Shown here piece after piece: positions 24,630-32,673 of a stretch of DNA of 32,673 nt. The translations under genes and the position numbers were made by a program. The stretch's first letter is position 1; each line of letters begins with the position of its first letter. The notes under the pieces are model-generated. The model searched no databases. It saw nothing but the letters and a program-made list of their open reading frames with translations, and was not told the DNA's origin. The stretch covers positions 1 through 32,673 of the forward strand of contig JALHOE010000089.1 in assembly GCA_022843175.1 (NCBI GenBank). Reading direction: 5' to 3'. Source of the DNA: Deltaproteobacteria bacterium. Its GTDB lineage: Bacteria > Myxococcota_A > Polyangia > Polyangiales > JADJMO01.

Positions 24630-24637
24630 TCCGAGCG

Positions 24638-24643
24638 CACAAT
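24638..24643 (+). promoter_or_regulatory. Weak -10-like hexamer CACAAT, N7 before GTG 24651
   Basis: Four of six consensus bases, seven bases before the histidine-kinase GTG, in a 21-bp gap. It might be an internal leaderless start; co-transcription is equally likely. Confidence 0.25.
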
Positions 24644-24650
24644 CCGCGCC

Positions 24651-25640
24651 GTGTCGGTCGAGCTCACGCCCGTCGAACGCCCGTCGAACGCGGCCGTGGC
24701 GCCGCGCGCGCGGCGTCCGGGCGCGCGCGATCCTGCCGCCGCCTATCGACGGATCGCCTGGCTGCTGATCGCGCTCGTGCTCGTGCCGTCCGGGCTCCTG
24801 ATCGCGATCGGCACCATCCTCCTGGTCCGCGGCACGCCCGACTGGAACCTCATCCTCGGCCTGCTGGTGCTCCTGTTCTGCGGCTTGCTCGCCACGGGCA
24901 CCACGCTGGTCTGGGTGTTCATCGCCAAAGAGACCGGACTCTCACAGCTGCAAACGGACTTCGTCTCCAAGGTCTCGCACGAGCTCAAGACGCCGCTCAC
25001 CTCGATCCGCCTCTTCGTCGAGACGCTCAAGCTCAAGCGTGCGCAGAGCCCGGAGCAGGTCGACGAATGCCTCGACCTCCTCGCCCGCGAGACCGACCGC
25101 CTCAGCCAGCGCATCGATCAGCTGCTCGAGTGGGGCCGGATGGAGGGTGGACGTCGGGTCTACGATCTGCGCGCCGAGGACATCGGCGCCGTCGTGCGCG
25201 AGGCGGTCGACCACTTCGCGCCGCTGCAGCTCCAGGGCGACGCCACGGTCAACATGCAGGTCCCGGACGACCTCCCGCGCGTCGCGATGGACCGGCCCGC
25301 GCTGGTGATGGCCATCCTCAACCTCCTCTCCAACGCCTACAAATACGGCGGTAGCCCGCGGGTGATCGACGTCGAGGTCGAGGCCGTCGACGACCGCAAG
25401 GCCGTCGAGATCCGCGTGCGCGACAACGGCGACGGCATCCCGCGCCACGAGCACAAGCGCATCTTCCAGAAGTTCTATCGCCGCGACGACCGCCTCTCAC
25501 GCAAGCAAGAGGGCTCGGGGCTCGGTCTCTCGATCGTGGCCCACGTCGTTCGCGGGCACCGGGGCGACGTCCGCGTCGAGAGCGAGCCGGGCCACGGCGC
25601 AACCTTCAGCATCGAGCTGCCGTCGGTGGAGAACTCATGA
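24651..25640 (+). CDS. Sensor histidine kinase with minimal (intramembrane) sensor
   Basis: 329 residues, GTG start. Two transmembrane helices (about 36-59 and 66-91) are separated by only some six residues, so there is no extracytoplasmic sensor domain. HisKA has the phosphoacceptor His110 ([17 protein letters not shown]); the ATPase domain has the N box ([11 protein letters not shown]), DNGDGIP and GSGLGLSIV. Such short-loop kinases usually sense the membrane or a partner protein. Its stop overlaps the start of a lipoprotein gene (ATGA), which separates it from its likely response regulator, an arrangement that makes the lipoprotein a candidate input partner. Confidence 0.93.
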   Translation: MSVELTPVERPSNAAVAPRARRPGARDPAAAYRRIAWLLIALVLVPSGLLIAIGTILLVRGTPDWNLILGLLVLLFCGLLATGTTLVWVFIAKETGLSQLQTDFVSKVSHELKTPLTSIRLFVETLKLKRAQSPEQVDECLDLLARETDRLSQRIDQLLEWGRMEGGRRVYDLRAEDIGAVVREAVDHFAPLQLQGDATVNMQVPDDLPRVAMDRPALVMAILNLLSNAYKYGGSPRVIDVEVEAVDDRKAVEIRVRDNGDGIPRHEHKRIFQKFYRRDDRLSRKQEGSGLGLSIVAHVVRGHRGDVRVESEPGHGATFSIELPSVENS

Positions 25641-26482
25641 AGAAGTGGCTCGCGATCGCGCTCCTCGCAGGGTGCGCGCAAGGAGTCGAGGACGACACGG
25701 TGGGCGGCAACCGCAACGACGGCGCGCTCGACGACGACAGCGCCGTGCCCAACGACAGCGCCGCGCCCAACGACAGCGCCCCGGCGGGCGACACCGGAGC
25801 GACCGAGGACAGCTCGGCGCCGCCGGACACCGGCGGCTCGTCGACCGACACCGGCCCGTCGACCGACACCGGCTCGTCGACCGACACCGGCTCGTCCGGC
25901 GCCGACACCGGCGTCGCGGACACCGGCACCGTGGTGACCGACACCTCCACCGGCGGTCCGATCACCGGCGGTCCGTGCGCGTCCGGCACCGCGGGTGCGA
26001 CGGCGTTTCGCGTCCGCTTCTACAACGGCGGCGGCAAACCGACGGTGGCCTACGACGCCTGGGGGCTCCCCGACAAGGCGCGCCAAAAGGTGGGCGTGTA
26101 CGGCTACACGATTCCCTATACGGTGCCCGCGTGGGCCGACCCCTTCCTCGGCGAGGGCGGCCTCCAGCTCGACTCGTCGAACTTCATCGACATCGAGCTC
26201 TCGACGACGGGGCTGTCGTCGGTCAAATCGGTCACCCTGTCGCTCTACGGTCGCTCCTACAACACCACTGCCAGCGGCTCGTTCAACTGGCAGACGTTCA
26301 AGGGCACCGGCGCGACCCCGTCCGGCTCGATGTCGAACGCCGCACCCTACAAGTGGTGGCCGGGCAACGCCGCCGGAGCGATCATCGCGGGCGACGGCAC
26401 CATCCTCCTCCGAATCAAGGCCGGCGGCCCCTCGGGGAGCGTGGTGGTCAACAAGATCGAGCTGTGCATGGAGGCTTCCTGA
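25637..26482 (+). CDS. Lipoprotein with Asp/Thr repeat linker, between histidine kinase and regulator
   Basis: 281 residues. Lipoprotein signal to Cys13 (LLAGC). Residues about 30-115 are a low-complexity linker with two kinds of 6-residue repeats (NDSAxP and xSTDTG). The C-terminal domain (about 118-281) looks all-beta (TAFRVRFYNGGG, FIDIELSTTGLSSVKSVTLS, GTILLRIKAGG), like a carbohydrate-binding or jelly-roll module; I do not recognise a named family. It overlaps the histidine-kinase stop by four bases and ends one base before the response-regulator GTG, so it is co-translated with both. A periplasmic or surface ligand-binding role in this two-component system is inferred. Confidence 0.82.
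   Translation: MKKWLAIALLAGCAQGVEDDTVGGNRNDGALDDDSAVPNDSAAPNDSAPAGDTGATEDSSAPPDTGGSSTDTGPSTDTGSSTDTGSSGADTGVADTGTVVTDTSTGGPITGGPCASGTAGATAFRVRFYNGGGKPTVAYDAWGLPDKARQKVGVYGYTIPYTVPAWADPFLGEGGLQLDSSNFIDIELSTTGLSSVKSVTLSLYGRSYNTTASGSFNWQTFKGTGATPSGSMSNAAPYKWWPGNAAGAIIAGDGTILLRIKAGGPSGSVVVNKIELCMEAS
25736..25780 (+). repeat. 18-bp tandem repeat (NDSAxP), 2.5 copies
   Basis: Unit GACAGCGCCGNGCCCAAC at 25736-25753 and 25754-25771, plus a half unit, in frame with the lipoprotein gene; encodes the Asp/Ser/Ala/Pro linker. Confidence 0.75.
25838..25891 (+). repeat. 18-bp tandem repeat (xSTDTG), three copies
   Basis: Unit NCGTCGACCGACACCGGC at 25838, 25856 and 25874, in frame; differs only at the first base of the unit. 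It may vary in number between strains. Diverged copies follow. Confidence 0.8.
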
Positions 26483-26483
26483 C

Positions 26484-27170
26484 GTGAGCAGCGCGCACGT
26501 CGTCCTTGTCGAGGACGATCCCAGCATCGTGGTCGGATTGCGGATGAACCTCGAGAACGAGGGCTACCGCGTATCGGTGGCGGAGGACGGCGAGGACGGC
26601 CTCGCGCTCGCGCGCGAACAGGGCGTCGATCTCGTGATCCTCGACGTCATGCTCCCGCGGGTGAACGGCTTCGAGATCCTCCGGCTCCTCCGCCGCGAGG
26701 GCCGCACGATGCCGATCATCATGCTCTCCGCGCGCAACAGCGAGATCGACAAGGTCATGGGGCTCGAGCTCGGCGCCGAGGACTACGTCGCCAAGCCGTT
26801 CGGGCTCGCCGAGCTCCTTGCGCGCGTGCGGGCCGCGCTACGCCGCGCCGCCATGGTGAGCAAGCCCAAGGAGACGCATCGCTTCGGCGACATCGAAATC
26901 GACGAGGGCACGCGCGAGGTCCGCCGCAACGGAGTGAACGCCGAGCTGACCGCCACCGAGTTCGACGTGCTCCTCGCGCTGTGCGAGGCCCGCGGGCGCG
27001 TGCTGTCGCGCGAGCAGATCCTCGAGAAGATCTACGGCCCGGGGCACCACGGCACGGCGCGCACGATCGACAACTTCCTCATGCAGCTGCGCAACAAGCT
27101 CGAAGCCGATCCACAGGCACCGCGCCACCTGGTGACCGTCCGCGGCGTCGGCTACCGCCTCGTTCCCTGA
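26484..27170 (+). CDS. OmpR/PhoB-type response regulator
   Basis: 228 residues, GTG start one base after the lipoprotein stop. The receiver domain has the acidic pair in VEDD, phosphoacceptor Asp54 (VILDVMLP), Ser82 (IIMLSARN) and Lys104 (VAKPFG). The C-terminal winged helix (about 135-228) has ELTATEFDVLLAL, a recognition helix around ARTIDNFLMQLRNKLE and the closing VRGVGYRLVP. It should be phosphorylated by the histidine kinase two genes upstream and bind DNA; targets unknown. The open frame extends back into the lipoprotein gene as shadow. The kinase downstream has its own hexamer, so the transcript may end or restart here. Confidence 0.93.
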   Translation: MSSAHVVLVEDDPSIVVGLRMNLENEGYRVSVAEDGEDGLALAREQGVDLVILDVMLPRVNGFEILRLLRREGRTMPIIMLSARNSEIDKVMGLELGAEDYVAKPFGLAELLARVRAALRRAAMVSKPKETHRFGDIEIDEGTREVRRNGVNAELTATEFDVLLALCEARGRVLSREQILEKIYGPGHHGTARTIDNFLMQLRNKLEADPQAPRHLVTVRGVGYRLVP

Positions 27171-27184
27171 CGCGGGCCGTACGG

Positions 27185-27190
27185 TACACT
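27185..27190 (+). promoter_or_regulatory. Putative -10 hexamer TACACT, N7 before GTG 27198
   Basis: Same hexamer and spacing as before GTG 19241. A GGGGGAG stretch touches the GTG directly, too close for a normal Shine-Dalgarno sequence, so a leaderless start is favoured. Confidence 0.45.
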
Positions 27191-27197
27191 CGGGGGA

Positions 27198-28625
27198 GTG
27201 CCTCCCGAGCCGCTCATCATCGGCCGATACGCCATGTACGGCGAGATCGCGTCGGGCGGCATGGCCACGGTGCACCTCGGACGTCTGCTCGGCCCCGTCG
27301 GGTTCACCAAGACCGTCGCGGTCAAGCGCCTGCACGAGCAGTTCGCCAAGGACGAGGAGTTCGTGGCGATGTTCATCGACGAGGCTCGCCTCGCCGCGCG
27401 CATCCATCACACCAACGTCGTGCAGACGCTCGACGTCGTGCAGCACGACAACCAACTCCTGCTGGTCATGGAGTACGTGCACGGCGTGCAGCTGTCGACG
27501 CTCACGCGGCTCGCGCGCAAGAACGGCAAGCGCATGCCGCCGCCGGTCGCGATCGCCGTCGTCGCCGGCATGCTCCGCGGCCTCCACGCCGCGCACGACG
27601 CGACCGACGAGCGGGGCCAGCCGCTCCACATCGTCCACCGCGACGTCTCTCCGCACAACCTGCTCATCGGAGTCGACGGCGTCCCGCGCGTGATCGACTT
27701 CGGCGTGGCCAAGGCCGCGGGCCGCCTGCAACAGACCGCGGCCGGCCAGCTCAAGGGCAAGGTGCCCTACATGGCGCCCGAGCAGGTGCGCGGACAGCCC
27801 GTCACCCGACAGACCGACGTGTTCGCCGCGGGGGTCGTGCTGTGGGAGACGCTGCTCGGGCAGCGGCTGTTCTCGGCCGAGAACGACGCGGCGGTGATCT
27901 CCCAGATCCTCGGTCGCGAGATCGAGCCCCCGAGTCGGATCGACCTCGCGGTCCCCGCGGCCTTCGACGCGGTGGTGATGCGGGCGCTCGAGCGCGATTC
28001 GAGCAAGCGGTTCGCGACCGCGCGCGAGATGGCCGAGGCGCTCGAGTCGTGCGACCGGGTCGCCGCGCCGGCCGAGGTCGCGGCGTACGTGCAGTCGGTC
28101 GCCGCCGAGCAGCTGGCGAAGCGCACCTCGCTCATCTCCGAGGTCGAGAGCACCTCGGCGATCCGCGCCGCGAGCCCCGAGATGGCGCAGCAGATCCTCC
28201 GCACCGAAGCCGCGACGGACGTCGCGAGCGTGAAGACCAGCGCCGGCTCATCCAGCGTCTCGGTGCTCACGCACCCGCCGGGGAAGCGCATCGGGATGAT
28301 GGTCTCCGTGCTCGCGCTGCTCGGCACGGCCGGCATCGGGTTCTTCTTCGCCCGCGAGGTGGTGTTCCGCACGCCGCCGGACTCGCCGCCGAAGGCGATC
28401 GTGGCCGCTCCGCCGGCGAGCTCGTCGCCAGCGGCGGTGAGCGCGTCGGCGGCGCCGCCCCCTGCCCCGTCGCCGTCGGCGAGCGCGCCCGAGCCGTCGG
28501 TCGCCAAGCCCAAGCCCAGGCCCAAGCCCATCGCGGGCTCGCCGGCAGCGCCGCCGAGCGACTGCGATCCGCCCTATACGTTCGACTCCAACGGCATGAA
28601 GAAGTACAAACCTCATTGCCTGTGA
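27198..28625 (+). CDS. Ser/Thr protein kinase with single transmembrane helix
   Basis: 475 residues, GTG start. Kinase domain at the very N-terminus: ASGGMATVHLG (18-28), Lys43 (VAVKRL), catalytic loop H147-R-D149-V-S-P-H-N, DFGVAK and VPYMAPEQ. The HRDVSPHN form, with Ser instead of the usual Lys two after Asp, is common in myxobacterial kinases and is often considered functional or weakly active. A juxtamembrane region leads to one helix (about 364-390), then an Ala/Pro/Ser-rich and Lys/Pro-rich outer part ending in a short Cys-containing tail (DCDPPYTF...KYKPHCL). Stop overlaps the next ATG by one base (TGATG). It lies 27 bp after the response regulator. Confidence 0.92.
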   Translation: MPPEPLIIGRYAMYGEIASGGMATVHLGRLLGPVGFTKTVAVKRLHEQFAKDEEFVAMFIDEARLAARIHHTNVVQTLDVVQHDNQLLLVMEYVHGVQLSTLTRLARKNGKRMPPPVAIAVVAGMLRGLHAAHDATDERGQPLHIVHRDVSPHNLLIGVDGVPRVIDFGVAKAAGRLQQTAAGQLKGKVPYMAPEQVRGQPVTRQTDVFAAGVVLWETLLGQRLFSAENDAAVISQILGREIEPPSRIDLAVPAAFDAVVMRALERDSSKRFATAREMAEALESCDRVAAPAEVAAYVQSVAAEQLAKRTSLISEVESTSAIRAASPEMAQQILRTEAATDVASVKTSAGSSSVSVLTHPPGKRIGMMVSVLALLGTAGIGFFFAREVVFRTPPDSPPKAIVAAPPASSSPAAVSASAAPPPAPSPSASAPEPSVAKPKPRPKPIAGSPAAPPSDCDPPYTFDSNGMKKYKPHCL

Positions 28626-29458
28626 TGCGTTCCTCGCTCGGCCTCCTCGCCCTCCTTGTCGCGGTCCCCGCGGCGGCGGCCACACCGCAGGACAAGCAGG
28701 CGTGCATCGCGGCTTCGGAGAAGGCGCAACAGCTCCGGGCCGACAGCAAGCTCATGTCGTCGCGCGAGCAGCTGCTCTCCTGCGCGCGGGACGTGTGCCC
28801 GGCCGTCGTCCGCAAGGACTGCGCGCGCTGGCTCGCCGAGGTCGAAGAGGCGCTGCCCACGATCGTGCTCGCCGCGCGCGATGGCGCCGGTCACGACGTC
28901 GCCGCAGTGAAGGTCACCGTCGACGACAAGCCGTTCGCCGACAAGCTCGAGGGCAAGGCGCAGCCGATCGATCCGGGCTCGCACGTGTTCAAGTTCGAGC
29001 GCGAGGGCGGGCCGAGCCTCACCGAGACGGTGCTCGTCCGCGAGGGCGAGAAGAATCGAATCGTGTCGGTGACGTTCGCCGCACCGTCCGACGGCGCCGC
29101 CGCGGCCGCGCCCGGCAAATCCGACGCCGCGCTCCCCGGCGAGCGCGTCGTGAACCCCGCCGCGTGGGTGCTCGGCGGCGTCGGCGTCGCGGCGTTCGCG
29201 AGCTTCGCATACTTCGGCATCAGCGGTCGCAGCCGGGCGAGCGAGCTGCGCTCCACCTGCGCGCCGGGGTGCGCCGAGAGCGACGTCGACTCGGTGAAGA
29301 GCAAGCTGCTCATCGCCGACGTGTCGCTCGGCGTCTCCGTCGTCTCGCTCGGCATCGCCACGTACCTCTTCCTCAACCCGACGCGCTCCGAGTCGAAGTC
29401 CGTAAGCTTCTCGCCGCTGCCGGGCGGCGGCGCGCTCCACCTCTCGGGGAGCTTCTGA
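28625..29458 (+). CDS. Exported PEGA-like membrane protein
   Basis: 277 residues. Signal peptide (MRSSLGLLALLVAVPAAAA), a Cys-containing helical N-terminal part (about 22-85: QACIAASEKAQQLRAD, LLSCARDVCP, DCARWLAEVE), a PEGA-like beta domain (about 85-145: VKVTVDDKPF, IDPGSHVFKFE), an Ala-rich linker, and two hydrophobic helices (about 176-198 and 225-250) flanking a CAPGC-containing loop. This layout is widespread in myxobacteria next to Ser/Thr kinases; its role is not established. The ATG overlaps the kinase stop by one base and its own stop overlaps the next ATG likewise, so the three genes are translationally coupled. Confidence 0.85.
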   Translation: MRSSLGLLALLVAVPAAAATPQDKQACIAASEKAQQLRADSKLMSSREQLLSCARDVCPAVVRKDCARWLAEVEEALPTIVLAARDGAGHDVAAVKVTVDDKPFADKLEGKAQPIDPGSHVFKFEREGGPSLTETVLVREGEKNRIVSVTFAAPSDGAAAAAPGKSDAALPGERVVNPAAWVLGGVGVAAFASFAYFGISGRSRASELRSTCAPGCAESDVDSVKSKLLIADVSLGVSVVSLGIATYLFLNPTRSESKSVSFSPLPGGGALHLSGSF

Positions 29459-30177
29459 TGCGCGCGGCCCTCGCCGTCGCGCTGCTCTCCGGCTGCTCGC
29501 TCGTCACCGACACGAGCGACCTCGCCGGCGGCGTGCGCGACGGCGGCGTCGACGGCGCCCCCGCCGACACGAGCCCCCCGGGCGACACGTGCGTCCCCGA
29601 CGAGTGCGCCAGCGATCTCCACGTGGTGAAGCTGGCGGACATCGCGCCCTGCTCCGCGAGCACGACCGACAACCTCGGCTGTCGCGGCAAGATCGCCGCC
29701 GCGTGCAAGGCGCTCAACCCGTGCTGTTACAAGGGCGGCTACGGGCCCCTCGACTTCCCCAACGCCGCCGAGGCGGCGATCTACTGCCTCATCGAGGCCC
29801 CCTACACCGCGCCGTTCAGCGAGCTCACGGCCGCCAACGGCAGCTGCGTCGCGACCGCGCCGGCCTCGCGCGAGTGCGACAGGGCGGCGCACCTCTCGTC
29901 GCTCAAGCGCGGCCACAGCACCGCCATCCTCCAGTCGGTCAGCGGCGCCAACGCGCTCCTCATCGGGCAGGATACGGGCGTCGCGACCGAGGTCACCGCC
30001 ACGTGGGGAGACCTCGCCAAGCACGATCCCGGCTGCACGCTCGCCACCCTCGAGTCGCAGGCGTGCACGACCGCCGTGCACCGGTTCTGCCTCGCGCAGC
30101 CGGACACCGACTACCTCTTCGGCTACGGGCCCGTCGCCTGGACGATGACCGGCGCGACGGTGGCCTGCATCTGGTGA
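29458..30177 (+). CDS. Cys-rich lipoprotein, last gene of the signalling cluster
   Basis: 239 residues. Lipoprotein signal to Cys13 (LLSGC), Asp/Ala/Pro linker, then a Cys-rich domain with about a dozen cysteines (CVPDEC, PCSAS, CRGK, NPCCYKGGYG, YCLIE, ECDRA, CTLA, ACTT, FCLAQ, VACIW) that should form several disulphides. I do not recognise the family. It overlaps the PEGA-like gene's stop by one base. It ends one base before the convergent sulfatase-like gene, leaving no space for a terminator. Possibly a surface partner of the kinase/PEGA pair. Confidence 0.8.
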   Translation: MRAALAVALLSGCSLVTDTSDLAGGVRDGGVDGAPADTSPPGDTCVPDECASDLHVVKLADIAPCSASTTDNLGCRGKIAAACKALNPCCYKGGYGPLDFPNAAEAAIYCLIEAPYTAPFSELTAANGSCVATAPASRECDRAAHLSSLKRGHSTAILQSVSGANALLIGQDTGVATEVTATWGDLAKHDPGCTLATLESQACTTAVHRFCLAQPDTDYLFGYGPVAWTMTGATVACIW

Positions 30178-30178
30178 C

Positions 30179-32673
30179 TCACTTCGCGTAGCCCCACTGC
30201 TGGAGCGCGCTCTTCACCTCGGCCGCCGCCGCGGCGGAGGTCGCGCGCTCGGGCGCGACGGCCTCGGCCCCGCCGAGACGCACCACGAAGACGCCGCGGT
30301 CCACCTCGGGATCGATGAACGGCAGCCGCGGCGCCGAGATCGTCGCCCGCGCCGCCGAATCGAGCACGCCCTTGGCCAGACCCTTCGCGCTCACGCCGAG
30401 GATCCCGCCGAACACCGCGTCGTCCGCGAGCGGCTTGTCGTCGTAGGCCAGCGTCCACCGGAGCGGCGTGGTGGGCGGCGACACGGTCAAGTCGAAGCCA
30501 ACGAGCGCGTTGGTCGCGGTCGTCGTCGCGAGCTCGAGCTGCGGGCCGACGATCCGGATCGCCTCTTTGTCGATGCCGAACGGCGTGGCGACGAGCTCGG
30601 TCGCGCCCGTCGCGGTGATCGTGACGTGCACCCGCTGCGTTCTGCCCGCCGCCGAGAAGCGGAACTGCAGCTTCGAGGCGGCCTCACCGCTCGGCGTCGC
30701 GTCGTCGGCGGTGGCGACACCGGCGAGCGCCGCCTTCAACCGCGCGCGCAGCTCCTCGACCGTCGACGCGAACGCCGGGACGAGCGCGAGGTTCCGCGTC
30801 TCGCCGGGATCGTCCGCGAGATCGTAGAGCTCCTCGCGAATGGTCATCAGCTCCTTGTCGTCGCCGTGACCCACGAGCCACTTCTGCGCCTGCTGATCCC
30901 TCGAGACGAAGCGGTACTTCCCGAAGAACACCGCGGCGCTCGCGCGGCCGAGGGTGACGATCGCGCGGTCCGGCACCGGCTTCCCCCGGGCAGCGGCGAC
31001 GAGATCGATCCCCTGCTGCCGCGGATCGCGCTCGAGGCCGAGCAACGTCAGCAGCGTCGGCGCGAGATCGAGGTTCGACACCCGGCCGTCCACCGCCCGC
31101 CCCTCGGGGATCACGCCGGGGAGCGAGAGCAGGATCGGAATCCGCGTGGTCTCCTCCCACATGCCGAACGCGTGGTGATACCGCGTGTTGACCTCGTCGA
31201 GATCGACCGCGATCCCCTCGTGGCGCTCGCTCAGGGTCTCGCCGTGATCGGCGGTGAGCACCACCACCGTCTTGTCGCGCAAGCCGAGCCGGTCGAGCTC
31301 GGCCATCAGCTCGCCGATCGCCGCGTCGTCCTTGCACGCCTCGGCCATGTAGAGCTTCACCGGATCCGGGCGCGCGGGATCGTACTGCGGCAAGCGCGCC
31401 ACGCACTCCTTGGGGGGATCGAACGGCTCGTGGGGCGAGTTGTAGTTCACGAAATGGAAGAAGCGCTCGCCGGCGTGCGCTCGGAGCCCGGCCAGCGCGG
31501 CGCGCGTGATCTCGCCGGTGTCGGCGGTGCGGTAGCGATAGTCCTCGACGTGCTCGAAGCCCATGTCGAGCCCGACCGACGCGTAGCCGAGCATGAAGTT
31601 GTTGTTCACGAACGCACGCGTGGCCGCGCCCGCGCGGCGCATCGCGAGCGGGAACAGCGGCGGCTCGCGCCGGTAGTACTCGTTGACCTGAGCGTCGACG
31701 AGCGACCACGGCACCGAGGGCAAGCCGAGCTGCCGCGCGTGCACGCCGGTGAACATTCCGACGGTGCCGGCCCGGGTCCAGGGCGCGGGGCTGATCGCGT
31801 CGCGGAAGATCGTGCTCCGCTTGGCGAGCGCATCGATCGCCGGCGTCAGCCCGGGGACGATCGGGAGCAGCGTGTCGAGCGGCGGGTGCTTGGCCGCGCG
31901 CTTGGCGGCGTCGGCCGCCGGGTCGTGAAAGCTCGGGATCACGTCGGGCCGGAGCGCGTCGACCACGATCCACAGCACGTTGTAGGGGAGGCGCGCGGGC
32001 GCGCGACGCACGATCCGTGGCGTGCCCCACAGGGCGAGCGCGGCCTCCGGCCCGTCCGCGTGCAGCTCGAGATCGATCTCCTTGCCGGCGAGGGAGGAGA
32101 GATCGAAGCGCTGCTCGATCCAACGATCGCGATCGCGCACGACGATCTTCCCGATCTCGACGGGGGGCCCCGACGTCGGCACCGCGCGCGCGCTGAACGT
32201 GACGTCGCCATGGGCGGTCTCGGTCGCGAGCACGGCCGGCGCGAGCTCGAGCGCGGCGCCGAGCGGGACGCGGAGGCGGAAGCGCAGCGTGGACGGGGTC
32301 GGCGCGAAGATCGCCTCGCGCTGCGCGAACGCGCCCTCGCTCATGTTCCACTTGCGCACGTCGAACGTCGCGACGCTGCCCGACTTGGTCTGCACGGTGT
32401 GCACGACCTCGGTCGCGCTGGTGCGGAGGGCGACCAGCTGGACGAGCTTGGCGCGCGGCTGCCGCGCGGTGTCCTTCCACGGCGCCTGCATCCTCCGCCA
32501 GTGGGTGTCGAGATCGGCGAGCCCGCGCGCGAGCCCGGGCAGCTTCGCGTCGGCGTCGCCGAGTTGCTCGGTCAGACGGAACGCCACCTCTTCGAGCTCG
32601 TCGCCGCGGGCCGGCGCGGCGGAGGCGGACGCGACGGCGGGGATCGGCGTCGTCGCCGCGGCGCTCGGCGCGC
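30179..32673 (-). CDS. Sulfatase-like alkaline-phosphatase-superfamily hydrolase, 5' end cut by window edge
   Basis: 831 residues visible; the N-terminus lies beyond the right edge, where an Ala/Pro/Ser/Thr-rich linker like that after a lipoprotein signal is seen. A beta-rich N-terminal domain (about 32600-32000) precedes the hydrolase domain: metal Asp in IVVDALRPDV (31958-31960), nucleophile region ISPAPWTRAGTVGMFTG, and Asp-His of TADHGET (31244-31249). The C-x-P-x-R site needed for formylglycine is absent; Ser/Thr sits there, so it is not a classical type I sulfatase. Phosphatase, phosphoglycerol-transferase-like or sulfatase activity is possible. A C-terminal beta domain follows. The GTG at 32587 is not needed as a start, since the frame stays open to the edge. 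Confidence 0.85.
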   Translation of the reverse strand, partial: APSAAATTPIPAVASASAAPARGDELEEVAFRLTEQLGDADAKLPGLARGLADLDTHWRRMQAPWKDTARQPRAKLVQLVALRTSATEVVHTVQTKSGSVATFDVRKWNMSEGAFAQREAIFAPTPSTLRFRLRVPLGAALELAPAVLATETAHGDVTFSARAVPTSGPPVEIGKIVVRDRDRWIEQRFDLSSLAGKEIDLELHADGPEAALALWGTPRIVRRAPARLPYNVLWIVVDALRPDVIPSFHDPAADAAKRAAKHPPLDTLLPIVPGLTPAIDALAKRSTIFRDAISPAPWTRAGTVGMFTGVHARQLGLPSVPWSLVDAQVNEYYRREPPLFPLAMRRAGAATRAFVNNNFMLGYASVGLDMGFEHVEDYRYRTADTGEITRAALAGLRAHAGERFFHFVNYNSPHEPFDPPKECVARLPQYDPARPDPVKLYMAEACKDDAAIGELMAELDRLGLRDKTVVVLTADHGETLSERHEGIAVDLDEVNTRYHHAFGMWEETTRIPILLSLPGVIPEGRAVDGRVSNLDLAPTLLTLLGLERDPRQQGIDLVAAARGKPVPDRAIVTLGRASAAVFFGKYRFVSRDQQAQKWLVGHGDDKELMTIREELYDLADDPGETRNLALVPAFASTVEELRARLKAALAGVATADDATPSGEAASKLQFRFSAAGRTQRVHVTITATGATELVATPFGIDKEAIRIVGPQLELATTTATNALVGFDLTVSPPTTPLRWTLAYDDKPLADDAVFGGILGVSAKGLAKGVLDSAARATISAPRLPFIDPEVDRGVFVVRLGGAEAVAPERATSAAAAAEVKSALQQWGYAK

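Overview
The window looks like chromosomal DNA of a very G+C-rich myxobacterium (Myxococcota, probably class Polyangia). The signs are strong G/C third-position bias, three Hanks-type Ser/Thr kinases, two MYXO-CTERM-type surface proteases, many lipoproteins with Asp/Ala/Thr-rich linkers, an RHS protein and a FHA-GGEEF protein. This assignment is inferred from gene content. I saw no rRNA, tRNA, IS element, CRISPR array or phage gene.

Layout: 1-974 (-) is a Ser/Thr kinase cut by the left edge. 1060-4591 (+) is a compact housekeeping run: RavA-type MoxR ATPase, an 88-residue unknown, TatD nuclease, TrmO tRNA methyltransferase and a Mut7-C nuclease. 4557-5348 (-) is an extensin-like/LAS-type putative peptidoglycan enzyme that overlaps the last of these tail to tail. 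5578-8540 (+) holds two tandem S1 proteases and a small Cys-rich lipoprotein. 8739-14971 (+) is a polymorphic-toxin locus: an RHS protein with a C-terminal deaminase-like tip, a small acidic putative immunity protein and a HEAT-like protein. 14994-22077 (-) carries a zinc-ribbon putative lipoprotein, a PHM-like copper protein, an active/inactive M16 peptidase pair, a FHA-GGEEF diguanylate cyclase and a GH1 glycosidase. 22167-30177 (+) has a TlpA-like thioredoxin and then a seven-gene signalling cluster: kinase, histidine kinase, lipoprotein, response regulator, kinase, PEGA-like membrane protein, lipoprotein. 30179-32673 (-) is an alkaline-phosphatase-superfamily (sulfatase-like) protein cut by the right edge.

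The toxin locus is the strongest candidate for an undescribed system. The RHS core ends at residue 1142. A 177-residue tip follows with a deaminase-type HAE plus PCxxC zinc/catalytic signature, part of it visibly poorer in G+C. Two closely spaced genes of unknown family come next.

A second pattern runs through the whole window. Most transcription-unit-leading genes have a TANNNT-like -10 hexamer 6-12 nt before the start codon and no Shine-Dalgarno sequence, which suggests widespread leaderless or near-leaderless transcription. The signalling genes could connect phosphothreonine signalling (kinases, FHA domain), two-component signalling and c-di-GMP, but that wiring is inference.
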